Notes under the pieces: model-generated | What the model was told of the DNA's origin: nothing | The model's input: only the letters and a program-made list of their open reading frames with translations | Databases searched by the model: none | Shown: piece after piece, positions 30,964 through 42,090 of the stretch | How positions within the stretch are numbered: position 1 is the stretch's first letter | Layout: each line of letters opens with the position of its first letter | Made by a program: the position numbers and the translations under genes | Assembly: GCA_031002005.1 (NCBI GenBank) | Contig: CM061918.1 | Span: 41,420,947 to 41,484,946, forward strand | Reading direction: 5' to 3' | Length of the DNA: 64,000 nucleotides | DNA from: Vandiemenella viatica | Lineage: Eukaryota > Arthropoda > Insecta > Orthoptera > Morabidae

Positions 30964-32268
30964 AGGTTCCAAAGAAAAATAAAATACAATGTCCGTTGCT
31001 CTGAGATGAGAGTTGGTTGTCATGGTGACACAGACTAAAATGAAGAGAGAACTTCTACAGTTTCAAGTTAGTCAAAATATAAAAGAGACCATTTTATTAT
31101 CAACGCGGGGACAATCTAAAGAGAAACAAATAGAACCAGACTTGTCCCTAGTCGGCCGCATCTATTAACGTCAGATATAAATGAAAACGAAATACGAGAT
31201 AGCTAGAAATACGACAGTTTCGCTTCTATGAGTGACTACATCATCTGTAGCTAGCACCACCCCATATTACAGAGATATTGATAAGCTTGAGGAGCTTTTC
31301 GGATATTTTGTCTCTGTAAGGGAAATATTTCATTTATAATTGTTTTACAAGCCGTTCTATGTTTTTTGCTAAGACGATTTCAGTTGACTTAGGTGTAACA
31401 TTATGTGAGTACATAATCATAGCGAAGTGTTTATATTTATATATTCTGTATATTTAATTTCTTTAATACAGGGTGTCCACTTTGTGAAAGTCCTGCATAT
31501 TACGCACATCCCCGACAAAGTTGCATAGTTTAATTTTGAGACGTTAGTGTTGTAACAGTCAGTTCACTTTTGTCAGAGAGTGTATTGTAGTGTCGAGCGT
31601 GCCAAAACTTAGTCGGACACTTTCAGAGAGAAAATGTCGGAGGATAAAACGTCGTGGTGTAAAAGTGAATTCGGAATGGGAAGTTTTACCAGAAATGTGG
31701 ATTGCAAACAGTAAATCATAAGCCAACCGAATTAAAAAGCAAAGTGCTCTACAGGTATTGGCTGCTAAACTATAATCATTTAATGCGGAAGCTATAACGT
31801 TTATATCCTGCAGCCATTCAGACCATTGAGTTATTGATGGTATAGTGTTTTTGAGGTTTAAATAAGAAGTGGAATTGAAATAACTTGTTCATTTCCGCTA
31901 CTATGTAAATTAATTTTCAAAGAATAATAACAGCTTGTTATTATTAGAGACCGGATTTGCATGCTAAGCCCATTTTCACCGGTTATTGCATATTTAGCTA
32001 AACCCCATACCATTCAAGTGAATTTATTAAAGCTACTTAATCTTTCTTTTGCTGTTTCATTTGTTGATGTTAATCTCCTCTCCGTAGCCTAGCACTAGGC
32101 TTGAGAGGTGCTTCATACTTCGATCGTACTAGTAAAAGTAAACCTAAAGTGGTTGATGGAAGCGAGCCCTATTTTATGTCACAGAGACTACAACTCAGTT
32201 TTCTGCTGGTTTAACAGCTGCATTATTTCTGTTGACGTAATAAAAGAGAAGGAAAACATATGTATATA
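30964..32268 (+). other. Unassigned, with one dispersed repeat copy and a possible element end
   Basis: 31245-31360 is copy 2 of the dispersed 'cacagagatatt' repeat ('tagcaccaccccatattacagagatattgat' in parts, 'aagggaaatatttc'). At 31471 'acagggtgtccactttgtgaaag' looks like the outer end of another Tc1/mariner-type element, but no partner end or coding was found. The remainder is AT-rich without a gene. Confidence 0.4.
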
Positions 32269-32998
32269 TTAGCTGTTACCCGCGACTCCATACGCGTGGA
32301 TTTAGAATTTGATTGCTAGAATTGGATACACAAAGCTGAAATTTTCCTAAGATATGTCGGCATAATATGACGGGAACGGTAATTCTACCGTCGAACCTGT
32401 CTCATTTATTCATATCGGAAAAAAGTATCCTATTTCGTTGTTAATGATACAAAGTATTTCGGTATATCGGTATACACATATAGTCGTCAAAAAAAAAAAG
32501 AAGAAAAAAGACGGAGACTTACTTTCGCATATTATTTGTTTAGATCACACAAAAACTGCCTATGGAACCAGTATACCCTGAATAAAGTAAACGCTTAGGG
32601 CACTGTTCTATCGCCAAAGATTTGCCAGAACATGGTATCCTTACTACAAAATCCTAGGCTTGGCTCAAACTATGAAAAACAATTCATAAACATTTTTGCT
32701 CCCAGTGAGATTTGAACCCGAAGCCACACGGGGAAGCAAGCACGTTACCACTGCGCTACGCTGCCATTGCTCTCTAACGTTACGCATTACAAAGACATAT
32801 AGATATTAGGCGTTTGTCTTTCACAGTTTAGATAGTTTTCATAATTTAATGACAATATGTTCTTATCTATGCAGAATATGGTACCCCATGTCCATCCTAA
32901 TGTCAAATAGCATCTCCTTGTCAAATTTCATCACGATTGGAGTAGCCGTTTAGCCCAAGAATCGTAACAGACAGACAGAGTTACTTTCGCATTTATAA
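32269..32998 (-). mobile_element. Reverse Helitron-type element with tRNA-like insert
   Basis: Begins TTAG (CTAA in element sense) after A at 32268, followed by 'ctgttacccgcgactcca', which is the reverse of the terminal block seen at 44493. It contains 'gagacttactttcgcatatt' and ends in 'cagacagacagagttacttt' and 'cgcatttataa', a common Helitron 5' region. A tRNA-like segment (A-box TAGCGCAGTGG, B-box GGTTCAAATCTC in reverse) lies at 32700-32768. The 5' end is cut or interrupted by the next Helitron at 32999. Confidence 0.6.
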
Positions 32999-33160
32999 TC
33001 TTATATATATATAAAAATAGACGTGTTTTTTCCTATATTTCACTTTTCAGCCACCACTACCTAGCACAGATCACTGATGTTTGTGGGTGGAAGTAGCATG
33101 GAGTTTCTTGTCGTGCACAACGTTGGCCGAATGCCGATAGCTGTGGGGATGTGGGAGATA

Positions 33161-34692
33161 CAGGGCGTTCGCCGGGAAACGCAACCCTCCCAGTCTGTTG
33201 CCGTCGGCAACTTGCTCGGTCAGCGGGGCCAGCGGTTCCCGCCACACGATACCGTGAATCACCGCACTGTTTAACACCTCCGCTGCCCCAACAGTGCAGT
33301 GGCACAGTGACCCTTACATGGTTAAGAACGGTTTCTTTGCATTGTAGCTAGTTTGTGACTTCAGTCTCTTATTAATCAGTGTTGTGAATAAACGTTTCTT
33401 TGCGGTTTGGCTGGTTTAGGGCTTCATACTCTTACTAATCTGTACCGTGTTTGAGTGTGAGTAAAATTATGGTACGTTACAGTTTGCAACAAAGAATATT
33501 TCTCTACGATACATATGTGAAGAAGAAGTCGTTTAAAAAGTGTCGCAGTAAATTTCGTCGCGAATATCCTGGCGCTTTACTGCCAGCTAAATCAACAATT
33601 CTGCGTCTGGTTAAAAAAGTAAGAGAAACGGGTTCATTTTTTAACAAAAAGAGACTGTCGGTCAACCGTATTCTCACAGAGGAGAAAATTGACGATATCG
33701 CTTTTCGACTAGAACAGTCACCCAAAAAATCATTAAGTCAGTTAGGGCAGCAGGCAGGCGTATCTAAGACGTCAGCTTGGAAAGTAACAAAGCTAGTTCA
33801 CTTAAAGCCGTACAAAACAATTGTGGTGCATAAAATTACAGAAATAGACCAGGGGCCTAGGATTAGATTTTGCAACTGGTACCTGCAGGGTGTCCACGAT
33901 GGCACTGTTGATCCGCAACTGACGTTTTTCTCTGATGAGGCCTGGTTTCATCTGAGTGGTTATGTTAACGCTCAAAACAGTCGACACTGGAGTTCAGAAA
34001 AAACCAAATACTCTACTCCAACTGCCATTGCATGACTTAAAAGTGGGTGTTTGGTGTGCGATTAGTGCTTCGAGAATCATAGGTCCAATTTTCTTCCGTG
34101 AAACTCTTACTTCCGCAAGATATATCGAAAATATTGTGAAACCGTTTTTCGAGAAACTTACTGAAGAAGAAAAATTGTACGGCTATTTTCAACAGGATGG
34201 GGCGACAGCTCACACCGCTAGAAATTCGCTTGCTGCACTTGACGAAGTGTTTTATGATCGTGTAATCAGCCGTGGGTTGTGGCCCGCCAGATCACCGGAT
34301 TTAAACCCTTGTGACTTCTACCTTTGGGGTAAACTTAAGGGTAAGGTGTACGAAGGAAATCCTCACACATTGGAAGAACTTGAGGAAAAAATCTATCAAG
34401 TAATAATGTCCATTGACAAAGGTGAAATCCAGCGTGTGTCTCGAAATATGTTCAGAAGATGTGAAATGTGCATTACACAAGAGGGTCAACACTTCCAGCA
34501 TCTTTTATAAGGTAAGCTAATGAATTACGACACATTTAAATGCTTAGCACATACAAGTTTACGAAGCGTAATTATTGTGAAATAGTCCGCGGCCGACGGT
34601 CGAACAATGCCGGAAGCTGATCGCTCGCTCGCCGGGAGCAGTTTCTTCCTTGTAGCGCTAACAGTGGGTTGCGTTTCCCGGCGAACGCCCTG
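33161..34692 (+). mobile_element. Near-complete Tc1/mariner-type element (1532 bp)
   Basis: Inverted ends CAGGGCGTTCGCCGGGAAAC and its reverse complement at the right (at least 27 bp identical by eye), with TA duplicated at 33159-33160 and 34693-34694. It carries one transposase frame with a single break. The untranslated regions are about 300 bp (5') and 180 bp (3'). It is inserted in the satellite of a Helitron. Its deleted sibling is at 387-1243. Confidence 0.95.
33469..34510 (+). pseudogene. Mariner-type transposase, complete but for one frameshift
   Basis: Cut-and-paste transposase of a group common in insect genomes, acting on the element's own inverted repeats in the nucleus. From the first ATG (33469) comes the N-terminal HTH ('YSLQQRIFLYDTYVKK'), then a second HTH region ('LSQLGQQAGVSKTSAWKVTK'). 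The first catalytic D follows in 'FFSDEAWFHLSG'. The frame changes in a run of six A at 33998-34003, and the second frame continues 'LKVGVWCAISASRIIGPIFF', 'YFQQDGATAHTARN' (second D) and 'ARSPDLNPCDFYLWGKL' (third D), ending 'CITQEGQHFQHLL'. Every catalytic acid is present. The single homopolymer break could be a real mutation or a sequencing error. The ORF start at 33451 is a TTG and not needed. Confidence 0.93.
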
Positions 34693-36042
34693 TATAATGA
34701 TTAAAGTTGGTCAGTGCAGGGCGTTTTCATATTTCGACCAAAAATTCGTATCTCCGTATACTTCTCTTTCCTGCCACAACTACATAACATAGACCTTTGG
34801 TGTTTGTGTGTGGTCGTAGAATCGTCTTTCCTGTCGTGCACTATGGTTGTTAGAAGTCGGTAGTTATGGGGGTGTGGGAGATATGGGGGTTGAAAGTGGT
34901 CGACCTGTGACAATTTCATACTTCTGCCAAAGACAAAAGTGTCATGGTGTATCACTTTTCAGCGAAAACTATAGATCACAGATAACTGGCGTTTGTGTGT
35001 AGTAGTAGCACAGAGTCACCTTTCGATCACAACAGCGGCCGAATTTCAGAAACTGTGGTACTGTGGTAGATATGGTGGTTGTAAGTGGCCGACCAAGGAT
35101 ATTTTCGTATTTCGACTGTCTCCGCATACGTCACTTTTCTGCCACAACTACATAGCATAGAGCATTGGTGTTTGTGTTTGGTAGTAGAATCGTATCTCAT
35201 GTAGTGCACTATGGTTGTTAGATGTCGGTAGCTATGGGGGTGTGGGAGATATGGGGGTTGAAAGTGATCGACCTGTGGCAATTTCATACTTCTGCCAAAG
35301 ACAAAAGTGTCATGGTGTATCACTTTTCAGCGAAAACTATAGATCACAGATAACTGGCGTTTGTGTGTAGTAGTAGCACAGAGTCACCTTTCGATCACAA
35401 CAGCGGCCGAATTTCAGAAACTGTGGTTGTGTGGGAGATATGGTGGTTGTAAGTGGCTGACCAAGGATATTTTCGTATTTCGACTAAAGGCATGTGTCTC
35501 CGCAGATTTCACTTTTCTGCCACGAACTACATAGCATAGAGCATTGGTGTTTATGTGTGGTAGTAGAATCGTGTCTGTTGTCGTGCACTATGGTTGTTAG
35601 ATGTCTGTAGCTATGGGGGTGTGGAAGATATGGGGGATGAAAATGGTCGACCTGCGGCAATTTCATATTTCTGCCAAAGACGCATGTGTCACGGTGTATC
35701 ACTTTTAAGAGAAAACTATCAATCGCAGATCACTGGCGTTTGTGTGTGGTAGTAACAGAGAGTCTCCCATCGATCACAACGTTGGCCGAAATTCGGTAAC
35801 TGTGGGAGTGTGTGAGATATGGTGTTTGAAATTGGTCGATCATGAATATTTTCGTATTTCATCCAAAGACTTGTGTGTATCCGTAAATTTTACTTTGCTG
35901 CCGGAACCACATAGCGCAGAAGACTGGTATTTGTGTGTGGTAATAGTATCGAGTCTCCCATCGTGCACTATGGTGGTTAGATGTCTATAGCTGTCAATAT
36001 GAATTCTTTACAATCACGAACGAAGTCGTGGGTACCAGCTAG

Positions 36043-36604
36043 TATATATATAAAATGGCATTAGGCCAAGTCAGCCATGTTTCCAGTGCAGTCGTGTTTG
36101 TATTTATTGGACTGTGTATACAGGGTATTATAATCAGCATTACGTATTTTACTCCAATGACAGCTTAAGAGGAATACAACACTTAATTAAAACACCCGTG
36201 TGGGACTCGAACCGGTGGCCCTCAGGCACTCGACCCTGTGTTACCGGGTACGGGACCTATTGGGTAAAGCGAGCCATTGCGAACTGGTAATGGACCCAGC
36301 TGTCATAACTACATGAACTGCGTAGTGTGTAGCAAAACAATTGTGTGATCAATACGCACGGGAGCCTTTCACAATGGAAATAGCATAACGTGATCGGAAG
36401 CGCCAATCGATTGCAACACGACGCGACGCCGAAACATCCAGAACGCCGACAACGGCCGAAGACAAAACCAAGCAAAATAAAACTGTCAATTTACCAAATA
36501 ACAGTCCAGGCATTGTGAATACTTACTAATACAACATCGAAACGGTTCTTAACATTAACTTTCCCCAGCGCAGACCTTAGTGTTTAGTTTGCCAATATTT
36601 TTTC
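36043..36604. other. Unassigned; one tRNA-like segment
   Basis: 'gggactcgaaccggtggccc' near 36193 is a reverse B-box-like sequence with 'gttaccgggtacggg' after it, suggesting a worn SINE head. It is preceded by 'tatacagggtattataatc', a possible element end. Nothing else was recognised. Confidence 0.35.
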
Positions 36605-37690
36605 TTCTAATTGACAGGGTAAAGCATCAGAAAATGATAGAAATTTTAAAAAGTATTGGCTTGGATGATAAAGACCTCAGAATTATTGTTAACCTATACT
36701 GGAACCAGTTTGCTCATATGAGACTTAAGGGAGAAAATACGGATGAAGTAAGAATTCTTCGTGGTGTAAGACAAGGTTGTATCCTGACCCACTTATTATT
36801 TAATACCTACTCAGAGTAGATCTTTAGGGAGGCGTTGAGTGATGTGGAGATGGGAGTGCTGTTGAATGGAAACTGGATAAACAACATTCGATACGCAGAT
36901 GACACAGTATTTTTGCAGACAGTCAGGAAAGCTTACAATATCTTATAGATAGAGTATCACAATGCAGCCACGAATACGGACTAGACATTAATATAAATAA
37001 GACAAAAGTAATGGTCATTTGCAAAAACAACAACTCCCAATGCCATATTATGATTAACCAGACGATCATTGAATGTGTATCAAGGTGTACGCATCTTAGC
37101 ACCACAGTAAACAACCAATGGGATCCATCTGATGCAATAAATCACGTATTGGTAAAGCTAAGGCTACTTTGAATAAGAGGAATAACTTTTTAAAAGTCGT
37201 AATTTATCAATTACCACGAAGATGAGACTCCTGCGCTGCTATGTGTTCTCTGTCCTCCTGTATGGCGTTGAAACATGGACATTAACAGAAACTGTCAGTA
37301 AAAGGCTAGAAGCTTTTTAAATGTGGCTATATTGAAGAATGTTGAGAATACCATGGACAGACCACACCAGAAATGCTGAAGTGCTCCGCAAAATGAAAAA
37401 AGATATGGAAATACTGACCACCATAAAAACATGGTAGCTTCAGTACCTTGGCCATATCATGAGGAATAGTAGCCGTTATGAACTCCTGCAATCTGTTCTC
37501 CAGGGGAAAATACCAGGAAAGAGAAGTGCTGGTAGAAGAAGAACTTCTTGGTTAAAAAATCTGAGAATATGGACATCCAAGACAACTACGGAGTTAATCC
37601 GAGCATCAGCCAGCAGAGACGAGACAGCCAAGATGGTTGCCGACATCCGGAACGGATAGGGTCCAGAAGAAAAAGAAGAATGGCAAAGCA
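36605..37690 (+). pseudogene. RTE-like LINE reverse transcriptase, frameshifted, 5'-truncated
   Basis: Begins within the RT palm ('DRVKHQKMIEILKSIGLDD'). It continues 'HMRLKGENTDEVRILRGVRQGC', then a stop after 'LLFNTYSE', the catalytic 'NNIRYADDTVFL' (36880-36915), and, after several frame changes, 'YGVETWTLTE', 'GHIMRNSSRYELLQ', 'KIPGKRSAGRRRTSWLKNLR' and 'DETAKMVADIRNG'. The set and order of motifs match an RTE-like RT from motif A to the tail. Both catalytic aspartates of YADD are intact, but stops make it inactive. Confidence 0.87.
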
Positions 37691-38999
37691 TAAACGTTTG
37701 TAGTTTAGTATGTTAATAAACCTCACCGCAAATTAAACACTATAATTTCGTTAAGATTATTAATTTGATTAATGTAGTGCATATATTCTATGATACTAAA
37801 CGAACATAGACCATAACCCGGGGGATGGTTGAATCCTCCCATAGGAGGTATTAGTTCTGCAATACGCACTCTTGGTGTCCGAAAACATGCGGTACAAAGC
37901 AGGTTTATTACTAAGCCTCACACTGCGGAAAGAAAGCGCAAGCAGAATTTCTCGCGTCTACGAGCGACAAGGTTTCTACAAGGGAAGTTCTGTTTGACGC
38001 GTAACACTCTGTATACCACTGCTGAATCTCTAGTGTAGACAATAGCCACTGGAATTAGCTTATTCAGGTCTACTCCAGCAGATAGCTCAGTTGTCAAGTC
38101 CCAATCCGCCATACCAATCACAATCAACAGTGTGTGGAGAGATTTGAAATTTAATCCAGGATATTGGTACAGTATCCAGTCTTTAGGAATCATGATCCAC
38201 CATATCTCCAACTCTGCTGGCCAAGTCCCAAATGGTGCAGATTCCTTCTGCCAGTGGGACTCAAACCGGTAATCCCGATTCGAATACCAGAGACCATTAT
38301 GCTATCGCAACAACCAAGCTAAGTAACTAGTAAATAGATAACCCGTGCGAAAAATTCGAAAACAAAATACGATGAGTAGCGTGATTGGTACCGCCTCACT
38401 TGTAGCCATATCTTTCTGATTTCACCTGACGTATGATATCCAGCAGCCTTCTACTTTGACGTAAACACATGTAGCGTCTGGTTTTTAAGACTTTAGTAAA
38501 ATTGAAAAATTAATTAGATGCATTAATTAATGAGTTAATTTGCAAAATTAATCCCGGTTAGGCGCCAAGAATGGAAGTGTTCTTTATCAGAGAGAAGCTA
38601 CATTCCAATTCTGAAATATTTTTTATCAAAGCAATTGTACTTTTGAAATTACCATTAAAAATACATATCTTCATCTATTCAAATGGTATACAGATACATT
38701 GGAAAGGAAGTTATTGAAAGCAGGGTTTACAACACCTATATTATTTACTTTGAATATAAAATCGGTTGATTTTATAATTGTATGAGAACATTACGTGATT
38801 ACATTATTTGTTTAGTGTGGTTATGAGCAGCAGGTAACAATTATATTCTGTGCTGACGTAAACTGCCAGCGACACGGTGACCAGGCTGGTCAGCTACCGA
38901 CCTGAGCTAACTTCCAGGAAACCAGCGTGAAGTGACCCTCCTCACTGTCAACTGGTGAAAGGCTGAGTAGGAACATCGCCCTAAGAGCGAAATTTATGT
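37691..38999. other. No gene seen; tRNA-like segment at 38240-38330
   Basis: 'gggactcaaaccggtaatcc' and 'ccattatgctatcgcaacaac' suggest a reverse SINE head. 'aacccgggggatggttgaat' near 37818 resembles the second SINE family. 'agcaggtttattactaagc' at about 37898 recurs at about 42548. Otherwise AT-rich. Confidence 0.35.
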
Positions 39000-40780
39000 G
39001 GCTCCAACACTCACAGTAGTGATTTGTGCAGTCGTTACAATTTACGGAGACAGACCGTAGCGAAATGCAGACACGGCGTGTTTCACGAACAATGAAAAAG
39101 CCAGAGAACTGCCGATAAAATGCAATACCCCGAGACTTAAACTCGCGGCCAATGAGGGGAGTCTGAATGAAGAGAGGTCGTGTGTGTGTGAGGTCGACTG
39201 TGACGCTCCAATGACAAAATTAGTTGCTATTTTATTTAAAACATTTCTTTCATGTCTGGACGTATACGGAGTTGGCAGAGCTGGAGATGAGACTGGATTG
39301 GCTGAACGGTCGTTCATGGGTCTTCCGAGTTCCGGAGACGAGCGGGAATGAAGGCAAAGGGGACTCGTCCGACAGATCTCGAGGCGAGAGGTCATTGAGG
39401 CGAGCAGGGAGCTAACAAGAGGCGACCCGTACAAAGTGATGTGTTTGAAGGTGGTTTATGTGAAGACAGGTGCTGGCTCACGGTAAACCCCCAAGTTATA
39501 AAAGTCCACTAAAATTCGAAGGCGCTCTCTCACCCAAATATGGACCTTGGCAAGGAAACTTGCAGATAAAAGTTTCAGTCTGCCGAACTTTAATGAGTTT
39601 TAGCCGGAGCAATGAATTCAAATAACTTCTTGTTTATAACAAAAATCAATGACGTGCTTTTGTCCTTTTTGATTAGTCAATTTGTTTATATGTCGTAAAT
39701 ATTTGAGTGCTGATAGAAATGATATGTTCACTTCGTGTGTAAATTTTAATGCCTGAATAAATGTCCAGGTTATGGAAGTTTTATTGATGAGTCATGATGT
39801 CATGCATTTTAATTGATTATGAACCCTTTCTCAATTGAAATAACTTTAATAAAATTTTAACTGAGATTAAAAATTAAATTCATATGTTTTCATAAATTAA
39901 TAAGGCACCCACACCCACCGCACGTTACAATTTATTGAACAGAACTGAATATTTAAGGAGTTTACAAAGTTAAACGTTTTTTGAACAATTCAGATTATGA
40001 TTCAAATCTCAGGGCGTTGCCTAGGGTTGAGTGACGCAAGAGTGTCTATACATCGCCGGAGTTCTTTACTGTAGCAGATGAGGTTGATCAGCTGCGCGCG
40101 AGGCCGGTGATGGCTGCCTCAGGTAGAAGCGGCTGGTCCCTGGAGAATTCGGCCTGGTGAGCTGCGTCCCCAGTCGAGGCCAACTCTCTTTCCGACCAGA
40201 AAACAGTCTCCCGGGGCGCGCCGGCCAGAAACAGGATGTCTTCCTCCTCGCTTGTCGGCCCCGTCGAAGACTTCCGGGCTCCGGAGTTTTAGCTGGCCCG
40301 CGAAATTCCAGCCAATAGGAGCGTTTGGCGGGGCGTCTTCTATCTCAATTGGCGCTCCTCATGCAACATACAAAACTTATTGTTGATAAAAGTTCTTAAC
40401 ACAGTTTGATTCGCTGGTTCCCAACAGAGGCGTCCGCAACCCGACTTATTCTCGGAAGTATCGTTTCTCTAGTTTCAACTTTCCACTCTACCAGGAAACC
40501 GTCTTTCGGCGCAGGTCCACTACTGTCCTTTGAATTTATTGGAATGCATGAAGCTTTTAGTTTTGCGGCCTGCCATAAATCGTTCGGCCTTTCAGCGCAG
40601 ATAGGAGTCAGCTGGCCCTTGCTGGGGGATGACAAAGAAATGTGGAATGTTTCGGCCCGCCCCGAAATTGGTCAATACACACGCACAAATTTCCCGTCAC
40701 CAAGGGGACATTACACACCTGAAGCTATCGCTTCACTAAGCCGAACTGTCACAGATCTCACCTGCATACAACTTAACTGG
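39000..40780. other. Unassigned; GC-richer island at 40030-40380
   Basis: 39040-39480 and 40030-40720 are richer in G+C and CpG than the window average ('ggggcgcgccggccag' at about 40215). Open frames are present, for example 39042-39434 minus and 40406-40760 plus, but I recognise no domain, and no start or splice signal supports them. It could hold an exon, a promoter or an old element. Confidence 0.3.
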
Positions 40781-40784
40781 GCAG

Positions 40785-41206
40785 GACACATTGGACAGGT
40801 AGTAGGGAACGGGTTGAATATCCTTCATCTATTGGGAAGAGTGATGAAGTGATGCACTAGAGAAGTAAGGGAATTGGGATACAAAACTTTGGTCTGACCA
40901 CTGCTGGAATATGATGGTGTAGTATGTGATCCATATCTTGGGTATCAAATACAGGACTTGGAGGGGGTGCAAAGAAGGGCTGCCAGATTTGTCTTTGGAA
41001 ATTAACGCAAAACACGATAGGAAACTAATACGATAAAGAAGCTGGAATGGGAGTCATTGGAGGATAGAAGGAGGATAAAGAAAGTCATGGGAGTGTACAA
41101 GGCATATATTGGTGATGATGCATAGAAATATATTGCTGGGAAAATTAAGAGAGGTGTGTGGATGGGTAAAGATGACCATGACCACAAGCTGGCATTTGAT
41201 TTTAGG
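40785..41206 (+). pseudogene. LINE reverse transcriptase thumb and C-terminal region
   Basis: 'GQVVGNGLNILHLLGRVMK', stop, 'CTREVRELGYKTLV', stop, 'PLLEYDGVVCDPY', 'LEGVQRRAARFVFGN', 'LEWESLEDRRRIKKVMGVYKAY', 'DHDHKLAFDFRH'. The pattern YKtLv.PlLEY..vv.DPy / vQRRAARFv / W.sLedRR is shared with 8258-9056, but the sequences are clearly different families. Three or more stops. Confidence 0.8.
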
Positions 41207-42004
41207 CATACTCATCATCATCAAAGGTTCTCTGCTATACAGCAGGTCCACGCACAGTGACAGCCCTCAACGCCTCCCTCTGTTCCGCTGTTCCGCCATT
41301 CTCTTAGTTTCTATATATCTCCCGTTTATCATTATATCATCCATCATTTTCATCCTTCGCCGACCTCTTCTCTTCTCTCCGTTTACAGTCCCCTCCAGAG
41401 CAGTCTTAAGCAAACATTCGTTCCTCAGCACATGCCCAATCCAGTTCTTTTTTCTGTTTCTTATTGTTTTTATGAGTGACCTTTTCTCTCCTATTCGTTT
41501 CAGCACTTCCTCATTCCTTACTTTGTCCTCCCAACTTATTTTCTCCATCCTCCTCCATACCCACATTTCAAAAGCTTCCAACCTCTTTAGATCTTCTTTG
41601 CGTAGCGTCCATGTTTCTGCTACATACAGTCCTACGCTCCATACAAAACATTTTGCTAATTTTTTCCTCAATGTTTTGTCCAGCCTTCCGCATAGTAAAT
41701 TTTTCTTTCTATTGAAAGCTTCCTTTGCCATTGCTATTCTAGTTTTTACCTCCTTCTTGCAGCTCATATCACCACTCACAATACTCCCGAGATATTTAAA
41801 GGACTCCACTTGTTCAATTATTTCTCCGTGCAGCGTTATCATCATTTCTTTGCTACTCTTTCCCACCATCATACATTTAGTTTTGGTCCTATTGATTCTC
41901 ATTCCGAATTCCTCACACCCTTTGTCTAAAGTCTCTAACGTTCTTCTGAGTATCTTGACACTTTCTGCCAGCAAAACCATGTCATCAGCAAACCTTATGC
42001 AGGT
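41207..42004 (-). mobile_element. RTE-like LINE, 5'-truncated, inserted in another LINE
   Basis: The 3' end at the left reads (minus sense) 'gcagagaacctttgatgatgatgag', with a (GAT)n tail at 41207-41222. The 3' UTR is short. The 5' truncation falls at the catalytic box near 42004. Frame intact over its full remaining length. Confidence 0.82.
41267..42004 (-). pseudogene. RTE-like reverse transcriptase, C-terminal half, frame intact
   Basis: Minus strand, from 'CIRFADDMVLLAES' (catalytic motif) through 'CEEFGMRINRTKTKCMMVG', 'VESFKYLGSIVSGD', 'YVAETWTLRKEDLKRLEAFEMW', 'NEEVLKRIGEKRSL', 'RKKNWIGHVLRN' and 'GEKRRGRRRMKMMDDIM'. The first roughly 15 codons of the open frame (42005-42043) belong to the host LINE and not to this one. 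There is no stop in some 245 codons, so it is a young insertion, but it lacks the endonuclease and RT fingers. Related to 17179-17586. Confidence 0.9.
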
Positions 42005-42090
42005 ACCATTACCAAGAGAAATTATGAATAATTTTCCAAACACACGGAAAGAATTTAAAGTGAAAATTAATAGCGGGCAAAAGTATGTGG

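Larger units (their letters stand above)
32999..36042 (+). mobile_element. Helitron-type element 2 with two-unit satellite array
   Basis: TC at 32999 follows A, and CTAG at 36039-36042 precedes T. A terminal hairpin CACGA-6-TCGTG lies at 36015-36030. After removing the mariner (33161-34692) the body is a chain of two alternating units: one with 'gatatgggggttgaaagtgg' and 'cacttttcagcgaaaac', the other with 'gatatggtggttgtaagtgg' and 'ttcacttttctgccac'. The pair repeats at about 370 bp (for example 34876, 35243, 35623). No Rep/helicase coding. Same family as 11193. Confidence 0.83.
40780..42090 (+). mobile_element. CR1/Jockey-like LINE fragment, split by an RTE-like LINE
   Basis: Plus-strand coding (40785-41206) is broken at 41207 by a minus-strand LINE and resumes near 42004 with 'LPREIMNNFPNTRKEFK'. 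This resumption fits the usual C-terminus of this LINE type, as does the parallel copy at 60120-60350 ('RNKLPR .. ILKDFKIKF'). Confidence 0.7.

Noticed and set aside
31471..31860. A further complete Tc1/mariner element starting 'cagggtgtccactttgtg'
   Set aside because: No matching inverted end and no transposase motifs found downstream.
39042..39434. Possible host exon on the minus strand (130 codons)
   Set aside because: No recognised domain and no splice or start support. Left only as an unassigned GC-richer region.
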